Assembly (NCBI GenBank): GCA_948474755.1 | Contig: CAOLHI010002524.1 | Coordinates: 1-64,000 of the forward strand | DNA: 64,000 bases | Reading direction: 5' to 3' | DNA from: Ctenosaura bakeri | Lineage: Eukaryota; Chordata; Lepidosauria; Squamata; Iguanidae | Shown here: one piece after another, positions 35,549-46,998 of the stretch | How positions within the stretch are numbered: position 1 is the first letter of the stretch | How the letters are laid out: every line of letters begins with the position of its first letter | The notes under the pieces: generated by a model | Databases searched by the model: none | Told to the model about the DNA's origin: nothing | The model's input: only the letters and a program-made list of their open reading frames with translations | Made by a program: the position numbers and the translations under genes

Positions 35549-38500
35549 CTGTAAATCAGAAAAAAAGTGATTACAGAATGTGCACTTATTTATGGCTAGA
35601 ATAGTTCCATAAATATAAACCTATACTTTTGAGCTAGAAAGAGAATTCAGAATATCCAATTCAGTTTTATCTTTCTAAATCATACACTGGGCTTGAAGAA
35701 CAACTTAGGACAACACTTAAAATGGCCAGATTAGATAACTAACATGCACACAAATACTGGGAATATTGGGAATAAAGGAAAGAAGAAAGCAAAGGAAGAT
35801 TTAGCTAGACATGTAAAGATTTATCTTTACCTAAACTTTATCTGAGGATTGTGAGGCTGTGTGTCTCACATATGCATCAAATATAAAGTATAACAGAACT
35901 GATAAAAGCTGCTCTGAGACGAAAGGCTATGTATACGCTAGGAATGGAAACCGTATTCAAAATATTCAGTCAACAGCTGAAAAAGGAGTTTCTCAAGTGT
36001 TGAAAAATCCTGAAAAAAGGAGAATTTTCCTATGCTGAGAATCTTTGCAGTTTGGGACTTTTCTGCACAAGAAACTCCACACAGTTTTTCTGCACATAAA
36101 ACTCAAGTTTCTGTGAAACAACCACTGCCACTATGTCTTTTTGTGCAGTTAAGTCCTGATCCACAAATTTTCCAAGAACTTCCTTGCCCCAGGGAGAAAA
36201 CTACTAAAATTACTTGTTGCTTTCTTTGAGAATTAAATTAGCTAACACTTACAACCCTAGGTACTATATACATATATTTGCATGAATACTTGTGTGTTTG
36301 CATATTTTACATGCTGAAATAAGCTGGCAACAGTGTCCTAAATACAATTTAGGTAAGACTGATTCAAAAATATTTCTTTACCCACTAATTTAATATTGCT
36401 AATCATTAGTTAAGGAGGACAGCAGTAATCTGGAGGGGAAGATCAGCAGGTCTGACATAATGTTAGGGAATTCAAAAATACAACTTTCTAAAACTCCCTA
36501 ATAAGATTAAGCATTCAATATGCAATTAAACCCCAAGGTATCTTGCTTCCAAACTATACAGTACAGCACAAAGTGATATTCTATCTCTCATTCTTATCAG
36601 CAGCAAACTTTCCATGATTAGAAGTCTATCCTAAATTCTTTTAAACTGGAATTCTTAGCGTGCATGTATGCTAAGGAACTGCCAAAACCACCTCTGAGGA
36701 TTCTTTGCCTAAGAAAACCCTATGAAATTCATGGGATCGTCATAAGTCTGCATGCGACTTGAACACACATAAACACAGGTATTAGTTAATGCATTTAGCA
36801 CTTTCTCAGTAACTTCAAGAAACATTAACATCCTTGACTTGTGCAGCTATATATCATACTATTGATACATCTTCCAAGCAAATAATTATGGTAAGCAGTG
36901 TCAATAGAATGCTAAGTAAATTCTTATCCTAGGGGCTGAAGTTTCATCTTGCTACTACATGATTGGAAAGACAGTTATCATTTGAGATCATTTTAAAAAC
37001 ACTGTCTTTCGAAGTGTAAGTCAAGGGTGAAAATAAGTAGTTGTTCTCAAATTCATGTTTGCTTTACATACCCAAGAACATACATTTATCTCAGCTTTAA
37101 CACATGAAATTAATAAAAAGATGTCTCACATGCTTAAGTTCTTACCTTAACAGGTGTTTATGTATCAACTAGTTAAGCCTTTCATGTATTTAACAAAAAC
37201 TTGAAGGAACACACAAAAGAATTATAAACTAGATCAAAAAATATTTCATTGAACAACTAGGACTCTGGAATTGCATACACAAGCCCACCTCCTGTATTTC
37301 TGCAATTACCAAAGGTAGGAGGGGAGTTGTAAAACAGGATGGTACTGAAACATTACAAACTGATTTTCTAACATACATGTGTGAACCCCATTTATGTCTA
37401 GAATGCACAACCACCACAGTTTGCTTTAGCCTGTTGAATCATTTGATTTTCTACGGGTTTTTTTTTAAATCTAAAAAACTACACCTTTCCCACTAAAATG
37501 TCGCCTCAATATTACTTTGCTTTTAGGAAGCAATTAATGGTGTTGTATTTAATTTTTAATGCTAGCGTACCACAAATTTTCGCAACTCCATAGAAGTTTC
37601 ATTCGTTTTCTACAGCAGAACATTATTAGCAGATAGTGATTGCTGTGTTCTACCAGCATCAACTTATGAAGGAATTGGACATCTTTAATTTGATAACATA
37701 ATCAAGTTCTGCTAAAAAGTGATAAAACACTGGGTAAATCGTAAAATTAGAAAGTGCTGTTCCAGGCAATCATTTCGTACTGGGATACAAAAACTATGCT
37801 TTGTCATATGTTTAAACCACATGTGCATATCTCTCTATGCTGTTTGTCTCTGTATGATATAAGTGAGTGACAAACAAAAACATATGTATTTTAAAAGCCA
37901 AACAGTAAAAACATACAAACCAAAAAGGAACATGACATAAAGCATGTTCAAGCATGACATAAAGTCTACATTTAGATGACACACTAAATAATGGTTGCAA
38001 GAACAAGACTCAGTGAGTCACACACTCTACATGTGCCTCTCAACCCTCTTTCTGGTACAGTTCTGAAGAAGATACTGGAAGCTTCTACATTTTAGATTAG
38101 CTACAGTTTAGTGTGTTGTCCTAGCACTAAACTCTGATGTACTGTGTTGTCTTAGTACTAAACTCTGATTAACTTTAACTATAGCTAGTGGAAATAATAC
38201 TGCTTGTCTCAAACAAAATACAGTTAAAATGAATGAGTTTGCCTGGGTTTAGCCACCACACAGCAAGCTGCTGTTAATAAAAAAGAAAGCTTCTGAAATC
38301 CTCAAAGTTGGGCTGGCAGGGGAGAAACTAGGAGTGTAGGAATCAAAGGACTGCTGCAGTTCATTCATTCTTATACACTAAACTATGATTTACTCAATAT
38401 TATATCTAAACAAGGTTATTATGTGCACTTTGTAAAATTAATGTAAAGCTCAATCATTAACACTTACACTAGCAAAACTTTTTACAACTTTTTACATTTT

Positions 38501-38590
38501 AGCACTGCTACAGAGAGTTTTCACAAGTCTTATTGTACTACGGTAAATAAAAAGATTCACATTAAATAAATGAAATTTGAGTTTACCTAC
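35549..38590 (-). other. SNRK: SNRK intron 2
   Basis: About 3 kb, with a 5S-SINE tail fragment at 36688-36776. No other feature was recognised. Confidence 0.6.
36688..36776 (+). repeat. 5S-SINE tail fragment
   Basis: ACCACCTCTGAGGATTCTTTGCCTAAGAAAACCCTATGAAATTCATGGGATCG then ACTTGAACACACATA matches the lower part of the full copies at 51126 and 53206. The 5S head is missing. Confidence 0.7.
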
Positions 38591-38736
38591 CTTGGCAGTG
38601 CCCTCTCCAGAGCTATCATCTCATCTATGCTCTTCTCATGAAGTTTCAATTTTCCTTCATAAGTTTTGAAGGTTCATCTACTGATATTTCCATATCCAGT
38701 TCTGAGGACAGCTTTGCATTCTTCTTCCCTTGTTTC
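38591..38736 (-). other. SNRK: Probable SNRK non-coding exon 2
   Basis: A 146-bp block lies between an acceptor (TTTTCCATAG before 38736) and a donor (CCAAG then GTAGGTAA after 38591). A second overlapping donor, GTAAAC, lies four bases downstream. The block holds several short uORFs: one of 15 codons opening MEISVDEPSK and ending in the exon, MRRA, MR, and one opening MIALERALPR that runs across the junction into exon 3 and stops at TGA there. It sits 3 kb upstream of exon 3, in the place where mammalian SNRK has a non-coding exon. The exon call is an inference from splice signals. Confidence 0.5.
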
Positions 38737-39554
38737 CTATGGAAAATATATTTAAGTATGTTTACTATAAAACATATGACCAAAATATCACAGCAGCTTT
38801 TCAAATCATTTTGTATACAAGGCAGACAAACCAGCACCATATTCTTCTTGCTCTAGAGATTAACTTTTAGGAACTCTATAGCGAAGTAAACATAGACTTA
38901 AAAGAGAATAACTTGATTCTGAATATATTGGGGACAATAAGAGGCTATTTTGAGAGTGCAGTCTTCTTGACATCAGATCTTATGTACATTTGTTTAGATC
39001 AGGGTGGACTACATGGTGAACAGCAAGGTGGGGATTAAATGTTGCCACCATACACCCCTACATGAACCACAGTATCTCCTAAAATATGAACTGAAAGTGA
39101 CCAAAAGTCACTTCTGGTTTCCATTTCTGGAAGATTTGAGGAGGAAGCACTAAAGTAAGTAATCTGCTGATCCATTCAGAGTGATTTTTCATACCCAAAA
39201 TGTGTGTGGGTGTTTGGTGGGTCAGTGGTAGGTCACAAAAAAAAGAATCATGGGCCACATGTGATCCCTCAGGAAACAATGTCATTGGCCCAGAGTGAAA
39301 GAAGCCAAAGATTGAGCCATGCTTTACAGTTAAACCACAACTATCACCACTGAACACCTCTAAAACAAGATCCAATCAAAGCAACCTACTACAGATCTAC
39401 AGTAGTTAACCACGTTCCTGATTCTTCAACACATAGTCAATATCCCAAACTAGTGTTTGGGAACAACGTATTTTAAAACTGTGTTTTCCTGCATCTCTCC
39501 ATTACCATATATTCTCTCTCACACTTTTCAACATTTAAGGTCCTGTTCAGCATT

Positions 39555-39800
39555 CTTTTATCTAATGAGGTAAGGCAGAGAACTGCAACAGGTAGGACCT
39601 TTTCATCTGTAGCATCATTACCATGGAATATCCTCTTTTACGAAATCTGTTCAGTAATCTCTTTAGGTTCTTTTGGCTGCCTTCTTAAAATGTGGGTTTT
39701 CAGAAACTTCCTAGAAGATCAAAAACTGTTAGTATCCTTTTTATTCATGGTGGATGGGTCTCTCTCTTATCAATGATTCTTACCAGTGCTCCTCTTTGTT
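39555..39800 (+). mobile_element. L2-like LINE 3' remnant
   Basis: GGTAGGACCTTTTCATCTGTAGCATC...ATGGAATATCCTC...TTTTCAGAAACTTCCTAGAAGATC follows the L2-like 3' order and is heavily decayed. Confidence 0.4.
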
Positions 39801-42800
39801 GACTGCTTGTATTCTTAACTATTTAATATTTTTCTTTTCTTTTTTTCCTCTTTGCAATCTACAATGGGCTCAATCCAATCACACCCTTCAATTCACAAAA
39901 ATACTTTTGATGCACACAGCATCCCCAGTACAGGGAAAAAACAAATCTCTCTTCTCCTACAATACTACCAGACTATGATCCAGAAAACTGATGGACCCTC
40001 CAAACTAACACAGAAGATGGTACAAGGCAATAGGCAAAAACTACCTCCTCCAGCAATGCAAAAATGTGTGTACAACTTGTTTGTTGTGCTGATGAAAGGT
40101 AAGAGGCTCTGTAGCCCAACAACAGTTGGCAAGCAGCTGCTGACTGCAACTACCTCCACTCCTCACCACTAGTTATACTTGCTGTGGCTACAGCACTCTA
40201 TCAGCAGCAGCAAGGTTACAGTTCCCAATCATTGTATTAGCATATTTATGATTATTGTGTAAATTACTGTAGCTTATACATTTATTTAATGCAGGAGCTT
40301 TCCAGTGACTGCAAAACTAGCTGGCTGGGAACAGTTTCCGTTAATGAAAAGCTGTCAATATGACATGGTTACTAAGCAAAATTACAGAACCTGGTGAGCA
40401 ATTATTAGCTTGTTCTGAAAATCAATACAATTATTTTAAAAAGCAGGTCAATCTTTCAGTCTAGTCTGTATACAGTATCATTAATTTGAAACCCAAACAA
40501 TGGTATACTATAAATGAAACGTTTCTACAAGTGGTCCACATCTATCATGGATCACATACAAAGTGATTAACATGGAGGCCCCCATAAAGCCTAAGTTTTG
40601 CAGCATTTTTGTCAATCTTCCCCCTTCTTTATTGTGGCTCAGAAAAAAAGTGAGTCAGGGATAAGCATGGAGAGCCTGAAAACCAGCTGTTGTGACAGAT
40701 GAATACAGGAGTCTGTTCCAATATTAACACAGTCTGTAGACAATGTTGAAGAGTAACGCCCCATAGTAATACCCCCACAGTTACTTTCTGGACAGACATC
40801 TTCCAAGGATTCTCTTAAATGGGTAAGTGTGCACAGCATATTTTCTTCAATTCTACAAATGTTCAATAAGACACCAGGTCCATAATAGATCTGGCACAGG
40901 AAATTCAAGGTCAAAGTATTCCGTAGTTTTAAACAGCAGTAACATCAGCCATGGAAAATACATCGAACTTTACTGTGGTACTAGGGAGGGGCTTAACCCT
41001 TTCTCCTACACTGTTTTCCCTAATCTGAATTCAGTACACACATTATTTGCTCTGAAGAAATAAGTTCTTCACTTAAAGAATGAACATCAAGATTAGAAGA
41101 ATGGCACAGCAGAAAGAATAAAAGCACCCACCTTAGTGCCATAATCCCTATTCAAGCCCACTACTGTTGCTATTATTTATTATAAATAGGCAAGTTTGGC
41201 ATGGATTTCCCATAACATATCTGTTTCAGCTGTTTACAATACAAGTAAAATAAAAAAACAGAAATGGGATTAATCATTATTATAGCATTCCCTAGATGTA
41301 CCATATAACTTATAACATCAAGGAAAACTGTAAAAATATTACCATCCTCTGCTGTCTTGCTCTTGAACCATTAAAATGTGACTTGAGAATATTTTTGTAT
41401 CTCTATATCATAAATCCATGCAGTGTACTGAATAAGTTCACATAAATCATACACTCACATTTTGCACAGACTGCTACTGTTTAGAGAAAATAATTCTGTA
41501 AACTGCACTATTAGATTTACAAAATTACATTTTTAAAAGTGATTTAAGAGTAGTATCCTCTTTCATATTTGGCAGAAGGAACAAAAAGAAACTAGAAGCC
41601 ATGCCAGTGAATTGACAGGTTCACCAAAGCAATGAAACACAGCAGTGCACTGTGGCAATGCACACAGGGGACAAACAGCCACACACAGAGTTTGAGGAAG
41701 CTGTCTCTTACTGAGTCAACTGAAAGCTTACCACAGCCAATTGTTTAATTAGAAGCCTATCCTTAAAACTATGCTATTTCAGTCTTTAAAAATACAGAAA
41801 GACACTATCTGTTGTTCAAACATTATAATTCACCCCAAAACATGCTTAACCCTTCTTTAGATATTCATTTCTAGCACACATTACTTTGTTCATCACCACT
41901 GCACAGAAAAAACAGAATGCTCTCTCTTTACCAAATTAAGTATAATAGGCAGAGATGATACAATTCCAACAGACAGAAATGATACAACCCCAAACACTGA
42001 AAAGAATTTTACAAGAAAGAGCAAGAGAATATTTTTCATGTATCTCATGCTTATGTTTTTGTGAAAAGTCTCTTTCTTCATACTTACACAGACTGCCTAG
42101 TATGATGCATCCCCATAAAATACTATGTAAAAACAATAACTTAAATGAGTAAAAATGACTGCACTAGAGGGCAGGCTTTAAACAGATCTTGACTTACATC
42201 CTTCAAAAGAAATTCACATCTATACTAGTAGACTGTAGCAAAGCCATAGTTAAGCCTCTAGCCACTTCAGCAGTAAATGTGAAACACTGCCAGTCTCTGA
42301 AAGGATATATACAGAAGTATGCTTCAAAATATAAGCTATATGGTTTATCCCCCAAGTTCAGGATTATTTCAAAACTTCCTAAAGGAACAAAGAATTATTC
42401 ATGATACTTGATAGAATAATAAAGGAACTAAATCATGCTAACCTTGTAGTCAATGTTGTTTTCCTGTAAAGGGATCACTCAGTCATATGTTTGTATGTCT
42501 CTCTACCAAATTCCTTCATTAATGCTAACAGAGAGCTGTTAACAACAACCAACAACAAAATGTTCCACAGGTTTAGTGCCAGTCTCAAAACCTGGCAAAT
42601 AAAGCACAAACCAATGCCACTAAGAAGCATCACTGTCTGCCCAACAGATCATCAGTGCAATACTATGCTTCTGGTACGACATCCCTATGTAAACACTTCC
42701 ACAGAAGAAGAGATCACGCTCTTCTTCATGACAGAGTCATTCTGCGCCATCAGAGGGAAAGAAAAGGCTGCTAAGCTCACTCTGGACAAACCTGTTGTCT

Positions 42801-43236
42801 CTGTATCCGGTTTGCAAAAATAAGATGCACTGTCATCCCCCCCCCCGCAAACAGGTCTGCAGCACGGATCTGTGAACTTCTCAGCCACTACGTAGACCCG
42901 AGGAATATCCAGTCCTTGGGAGGGAATCCAGAAAACTGATTCCTCGCCTCGAACTGCAGGGGACTGGGAGGGCGCGAGAGGGGGGAAAACCAACAGCGGT
43001 GGAGAAGGGATAAGAGGAGGTAAGCTGGCCTTTACCCTCCACTCACAGGCATCAGTATGGGATGTGGGATGGTGGGGGGGGGATACGAGGCACAAACATG
43101 CACTACCTGTTTTCTCTCTCCCTCACCGACCCTGCGCGCACACTCACACTGCGTTCCATCCCTGCATGCCCCGGGGCCATTATATCTGCACGCACACAAA
43201 CCACCTATCATTCATCCTCCCTCACACGCGAAGCAT

Positions 43237-43254
43237 TACACACACACACACACA
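43237..43254. repeat. AC microsatellite beside the CpG island
   Basis: An uninterrupted CA run of about nine units. Confidence 0.9.
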
Positions 43255-43310
43255 GCCACAACCTTCCCTCCCTCCCCCCACATCTGTCGCAAACAGGCAA
43301 CGCGAGAGGG

Positions 43311-43388
43311 GTGTGCGCGCGCGTGTGTACATATGTATGTGTGACGGACGTTCACACGCGCGCGCGCACAGAGAGAGAGAGAGAGAGA
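43311..43388. repeat. GC/GT alternating inverted arms followed by a GA run
   Basis: TGTGCGCGCGCGTGTG at 43312-43327 and CACACGCGCGCGCGCACA at 43353-43370 are inverted relative to each other. They are followed by about nine GA units to 43388. Alternating purine-pyrimidine tracts of this kind can adopt Z-form or cruciform structures. Confidence 0.85.
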
Positions 43389-43653
43389 AAATATGCACTC
43401 GCGCTAAAGGATGCGGCTCCTTGCCGGCACCGCGGATTAGGGCCTTCGGGGGGGGCTGGTGGCGAGAGCGCCAAGAGCTCGCTTTTTCCTCCTTCGCCGC
43501 CCGTGGGGAGAGACGTATCTGCATAACTCCCCCCCTTTTTTTTACCGGCACCTGCCTCGCCAGGCCTCCCCGAGGAAGCTTCGCAGGCCCGGCAGGCAGG
43601 CCAACCAGCCGGGACTCTAACGCTTCCCCCTCAGCCCGCTTTCCGTAACTTAC

Positions 43654-43960
43654 TCCCAGCGTCGGCAGCCGCGGCCCTCGGCTTTTCTCCTGCCTCTTCC
43701 CGCATGGACAGCGGCGGCAGCTCCTCCTCGGCGCCCGTCCTCGACTGCCACTAGTCTGGGAAAGAGCCGCAGAGTGGCCTCCTCCTCCTCCTCAGCCGGC
43801 AAGAATTAGCAGGCAACGGCAGCGACCCACAATTAAAAATAATGGTAACAGTAGTAATTAAAAAAGAAGAAGACTCGCTGACGTTCCGTGCGTCGTCTGC
43901 CTCGTTCAGCCAGCGCCGCTTCCCTTCAGGTTCCGTGGCTCGCGCGCGCCCAACGGACTG
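43654..43960 (-). other. SNRK: Probable SNRK non-coding exon 1 (start approximate)
   Basis: A strong donor, GGGA then GTAAGT, lies at 43654/43653 on the minus strand inside the CpG island and is the best splice donor there. The sequence upstream is GC-rich with GAGGAGGAG and GCCGCCGCT runs typical of leader exons. An ATG at 43705 opens MREEAGEKPRAAAADAG to the donor and would stay open into exon 2 if spliced there, giving a 36-codon uORF. The transcription start is not fixed by any TATA box. Confidence 0.5.
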
Positions 43961-44232
43961 CGCTCGCGCTTCCTGTCTCCTCCCGGCGGGGCGTGAGGCG
44001 TACTGACAACAACAGCGGCGCCTCGCTCGCTGGCAGTCAAGAGAACGGTAAGGGAGGAGGAAGAGGAAACGCAGAATAGGGAGGGGCCTCGAAAGAGAAA
44101 GGGGGCAGAACTGCGCCTGCGCCGGCAGGAGGGGGACGGCCAGCGCTGACCAATAGGGCCTTCGGCGTCCGGGCTTCTCCTGCGCTGCTGCTTGGGCAGT
44201 CAGGGTGTCTGAGGCGCTGAAGTGAGAGTGAG

Positions 44233-44389
44233 GGCCGGTTCTGCGCTAGGCTGTTGTAGCGCTATTATTCCACTTTCAACATTCTATGGAATCCTGGGAC
44301 TGGCCCCTCCCTAAACTGGAAACCCCAGGCCTCCACAGCATGTTGAAAGTAGAATAGTAGCGCTGTAACAGTCTGGTGCGGACATGGCC
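44233..44389. mobile_element. GGCC-type palindromic MITE next to the SNRK CpG island
   Basis: The left end is GGCCGGTTCTGCGCTAGGCTG and the right end is GTAACAGTCTGGTGCGGACATGGCC. The arms pair through TTCCACTTTCAACATTCTATGG and its inverse. The 3-bp flanks are GAG and AAG. Confidence 0.8.
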
Positions 44390-44518
44390 AAGGGCTTTAG
44401 CCGCGGGGTTTGCTGCTGTCCGATACGCAAACGTAATAAACGTTCCTCACACTGCAAGCTAAGGCTAAAGCATCCGCCGTGGCTCGGCTTAAAATGTAAA
44501 CGTTGTAGTTTTCTTTTT

Positions 44519-44728
44519 AATGGTGGTGGTGTTGTGTGCCTTCGAGGAATTTCCGACTTATGGCGACCCTAAGGCAAACCGGTCAGGAGGTTTTCTTGGC
44601 AGGGTTTGTTCAGAGGGGCTTTGCCTCTGCCTTCCTCTGAGGCTGAGAGTGTGTGGTTTCCTCAAGGTCTTCCAGTGGGTTTCCATGGCTGAGTCGTTCC
44701 AACCCTGGTCTCCAGATGGTAGTCCAAT
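44519..44728 (-). repeat. tRNA-derived SINE, head incomplete
   Basis: GTTGTGTGCCTTCGAGGAATTTCCGACTTATGGCGACC through CCCTGGTCTCCAGATGGTAGTCCA. It has the shared-tail SINE order on the minus strand and stops before the A box. Confidence 0.8.
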
Positions 44729-44904
44729 AGCACCTTGGCTTTGTTTAGCATCAGATAAGAATAACAGAAATCTTTATGCGTCTTGACTTTTTTACGAGGA
44801 GCTCAGGGTGGCATCGATTAGTCTCCTCATTTGCCTGATTATCCGCACAAAAGTCCTCTGTGGTAAGACAAGATGGGAGATGGTGTCTGGCTTAAGATCA
44901 CCCA

Positions 44905-45084
44905 GGCCATTTCCGCACTAGCCTGTTACAGCGCGATGATTCCACTTCCAACCTCCTCTGGCATCCTGGGGTTTGCAGTTTCGGGAGGGGCCGGCCGGCC
45001 CCTCCCGAAACTGCAAACCCCAGGATGCCAGAGGAGGTTGAAAGTGGAATCATCGCGCTATAACAGGCTAGTGCGGAAATGGCC
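44905..45084. mobile_element. 180-bp near-perfect palindromic MITE
   Basis: Two 90-bp arms meet without a spacer at 44994/44995 (…GGGGCCGG / CCGGCCCC…), with only two mismatches. The ends are GGCCATTTCCGCAC and its inverse, flanked by CCA on both sides (44902-44904 and 45085-45087). The arms hold TTCCACTT(T/C)CAACCTCC and CCTGGGGTTTGCAGTTTCGG. Confidence 0.93.
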
Positions 45085-45089
45085 CCAGT

Positions 45090-45830
45090 GAACCGTGGTT
45101 GGAAGGGGATTTGAGTGGGAATGTGTGTGTGCGCAGTTCAAGAATCTACCCACAGTTCAAGAATCTACCCATTAAATCTTGTAATGAGGGCCGATGGGAC
45201 ATTCTCGAGATTATTTAACAAGGTTTTATGTCCAAAATATTTTGTAAGAGTCACAAAACAAAATAATAAGCAAAACAATGGTAGGAGAATAGATTTTTCC
45301 ACTCCTAGGAGCGAAACCTAGGTTTTCATCAACTGGTGCATGAAGGCTTAAATTCAACAGGCAGTCTGAACTAGAGCAGAATAGACCCAGTTAATTAATA
45401 GGATGTACTAATATGCTGATTTCCCATTTAATAATTCTATAGGTCTACTCTATCTGGGATTAGTGAATGAATGTAGACCAGTGTGTGGTGACTTGTTCTG
45501 GACTGTTTAACAAGGAAACAGGAGGTGGCTATTTTACTGCCACTTTATTAAGCCCAGCAAAATTCTTTTGTTGTATTTTTTATTGCACCTTGTAACCAAG
45601 GTTGTTTACAAAACTGGTTTACAGTTAAACTCCCCACCCCTGCAATATTTTTGATAAGACATCTTTTGACCAGTATATGATTTTGGACTACAGTACAGGT
45701 CTTATCTGTATCCAGCTGTCTGAGAATAGGCAATGGTAGAACTATGGATCCTGTAGCCTCACCAGATGGATGGTATTGGCTGGAGATACCTGAAGATCTT
45801 GTTACTCTGATTTCTGGGGTCCCGTGGGGG
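45090..45830. other. Intergenic stretch with nothing recognised
   Basis: It contains a direct repeat CAGTTCAAGAATCTACCCA (about 45136 and 45153). No gene or named repeat seen. Confidence 0.55.
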
Positions 45831-46560
45831 ACACCTCAATGTGCTCCAAATACTGGGGAATGGGAATTAGCCAGAGCACAAGCTATAGCAATGCAAGAGG
45901 CTGGGTAACCTAGCGAGATCTTAAACCCAATGTTTACGGGGTCAGGCCGCATCAAAAAAACAAGCAAAAATAAATTATAATTGTTTTCTTTATTAAAAGA
46001 CAGTCACCGCGCACATACGCACTCACACAGACCTAAGAAAATAAAGGAAGGAGATTCGATAGAGGATGTTGAGAGGGATTTTTCAGGGGAAATGCTACAT
46101 CTGATCCTGTAGCCAGGGTAGTCAGAAGAAAGTCAGTTGGGGTGGAGATTCTCAGCACGTGGACACTGAGGGGAAGGCTCAGCAAACAAAGCAGCAGCAA
46201 GGCGGGATGGAAGCCAAGAGCAATCCAAGCGATCTGAGGAAGTGCTCAAAATCAGGGGTTCTTATAGGGGAAAATGTGCCTGTAGAGTAGTCCGTTCCCG
46301 GGGAAAACAATGGGTTTTGGAGTGGAGACAAAGCCTGCAAAAGGTCAGTATTTAAGATGATTGAAGTTTGACATAGTTGTCAATAGCACAGACAGTATGC
46401 AGATAGGAAACGCTTGACAGTTGGCTATTCCGGAGCGCTAATCTCGTCAAGCTGGCGGTTTGGGGCAGAGACTCTTTTGTAAGCTTGACACATACTTAAT
46501 TTAGCTTCAAAGAGTACTTGCCTGGAGGTCTCCTGAAGCTACAATCCGGGAAAATTACTG
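45830..46560 (-). mobile_element. Possible LTR of an old retrovirus-like element
   Basis: On the minus strand there is a TATA-like box (CCTATAAGAACC; TATAAG at 46266-46261), about 270 bp of sequence with no frame, and a poly(A) signal (AATAAA at 45994-45989) followed by a T-rich stretch. That order is typical of an LTR. The ends (TG…CA) and a primer-binding site could not be fixed, and no gag, pol or env frame is seen. Confidence 0.3.
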
Positions 46561-46918
46561 GCCTTCCTGTCCGTGTGTGTGCCTGTCCAGGGGCCTCGCA
46601 AGCACATGGAGGGGAGCAGTTTGGAATGGCCAATCCTTTTATATCAGATTATATTTAATAAGCCCTGGGCTCGGACTAAACCACAGTAACAATCTTCTTA
46701 AAGTTGATATAATAAGGGTCCTAGTGACACCATCATACACATGCACACTCCTGTGGGAAAAATATGGAGGGGGTGATAAAGGCACAGAAATTAATCCTAA
46801 CCTTCTCCGGTGCCATTCATATACCTGCACTATCTACATAGTCAGCCAGTGTGTGATAGAGCTCTACTACAGACAAAGGAGGCATGCAGAGGTCCTCTGT
46901 GGAAGAATATTACTCCTG

Positions 46919-46998
46919 ATGTTTTGGAGTTCAACTCCCAGAATACATGGCCATTGGCAATGCTGGCTTGGGTTTCTGGGAGCTAAAGTCCAAAACAT
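46919..46998. mobile_element. 80-bp palindromic MITE
   Basis: ATGTTTTGGAGTTCAACTCCC pairs with GGGAGCTAAAGTCCAAAACAT around the centre GGCCATTGGCAATGC. This layout is common in reptile genomes. Confidence 0.75.

Larger units (their letters stand above)
38737..43653 (-). other. SNRK: SNRK intron 1
   Basis: About 4.9 kb. It holds a decayed L2-like fragment (39555-39800) and, at its right end, simple repeats within the CpG island (43237-43388). I see nothing else that I can name. Confidence 0.55.
8980..43960 (-). other. SNRK: SNRK gene, whole transcription unit (outer ends approximate)
   Basis: This is the transcription unit of SNF-related kinase, a serine/threonine kinase of the AMPK-related family activated by LKB1. 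Seven exons are inferred on the minus strand: two probable non-coding leader exons (donor after 43654; 38591-38736), the start-codon exon 34866-35548, three internal coding exons and a terminal exon with the 3'UTR. Coding exon lengths 589, 142, 213, 135 and 1218 add to 2297 nt, one less than the 2298 needed for 765 codons plus stop, which is the length I know for mammalian SNRK. Introns are about 4.9, 3.0, 13.5, 1.1, 1.8 and 4.6 kb. The transcription start (about 43.9-44.0 kb) and the poly(A) site (9.0-10.0 kb) are estimates. Exons 3-7 are certain; exons 1 and 2 rest on splice sites and CpG context only. Confidence 0.9.
43080..44240. promoter_or_regulatory. CpG-island promoter of SNRK
   Basis: A dense run of CG dinucleotides stands out against an AT-rich surrounding. 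It contains GGGGCG at 43988-43993 (Sp1-type), a CCAAT box at 44150-44154 in GACCAATAG, a TGCGCCTGCGCC NRF1-like site near 44111-44122, and CGCTTCCTG (ETS-type) near 43967-43975. There is no TATA box near the expected start, as in a broad housekeeping-type promoter. Transcription to the left into SNRK is expected; divergent transcription to the right is possible. Confidence 0.8.

Noticed and set aside
43057..43648. Three overlapping plus-strand frames up to 194 codons in the CpG island
   Set aside because: GC-rich sequence lacks stops by composition. The frames consist of His/Thr and Arg runs from microsatellites and show no conserved motif.
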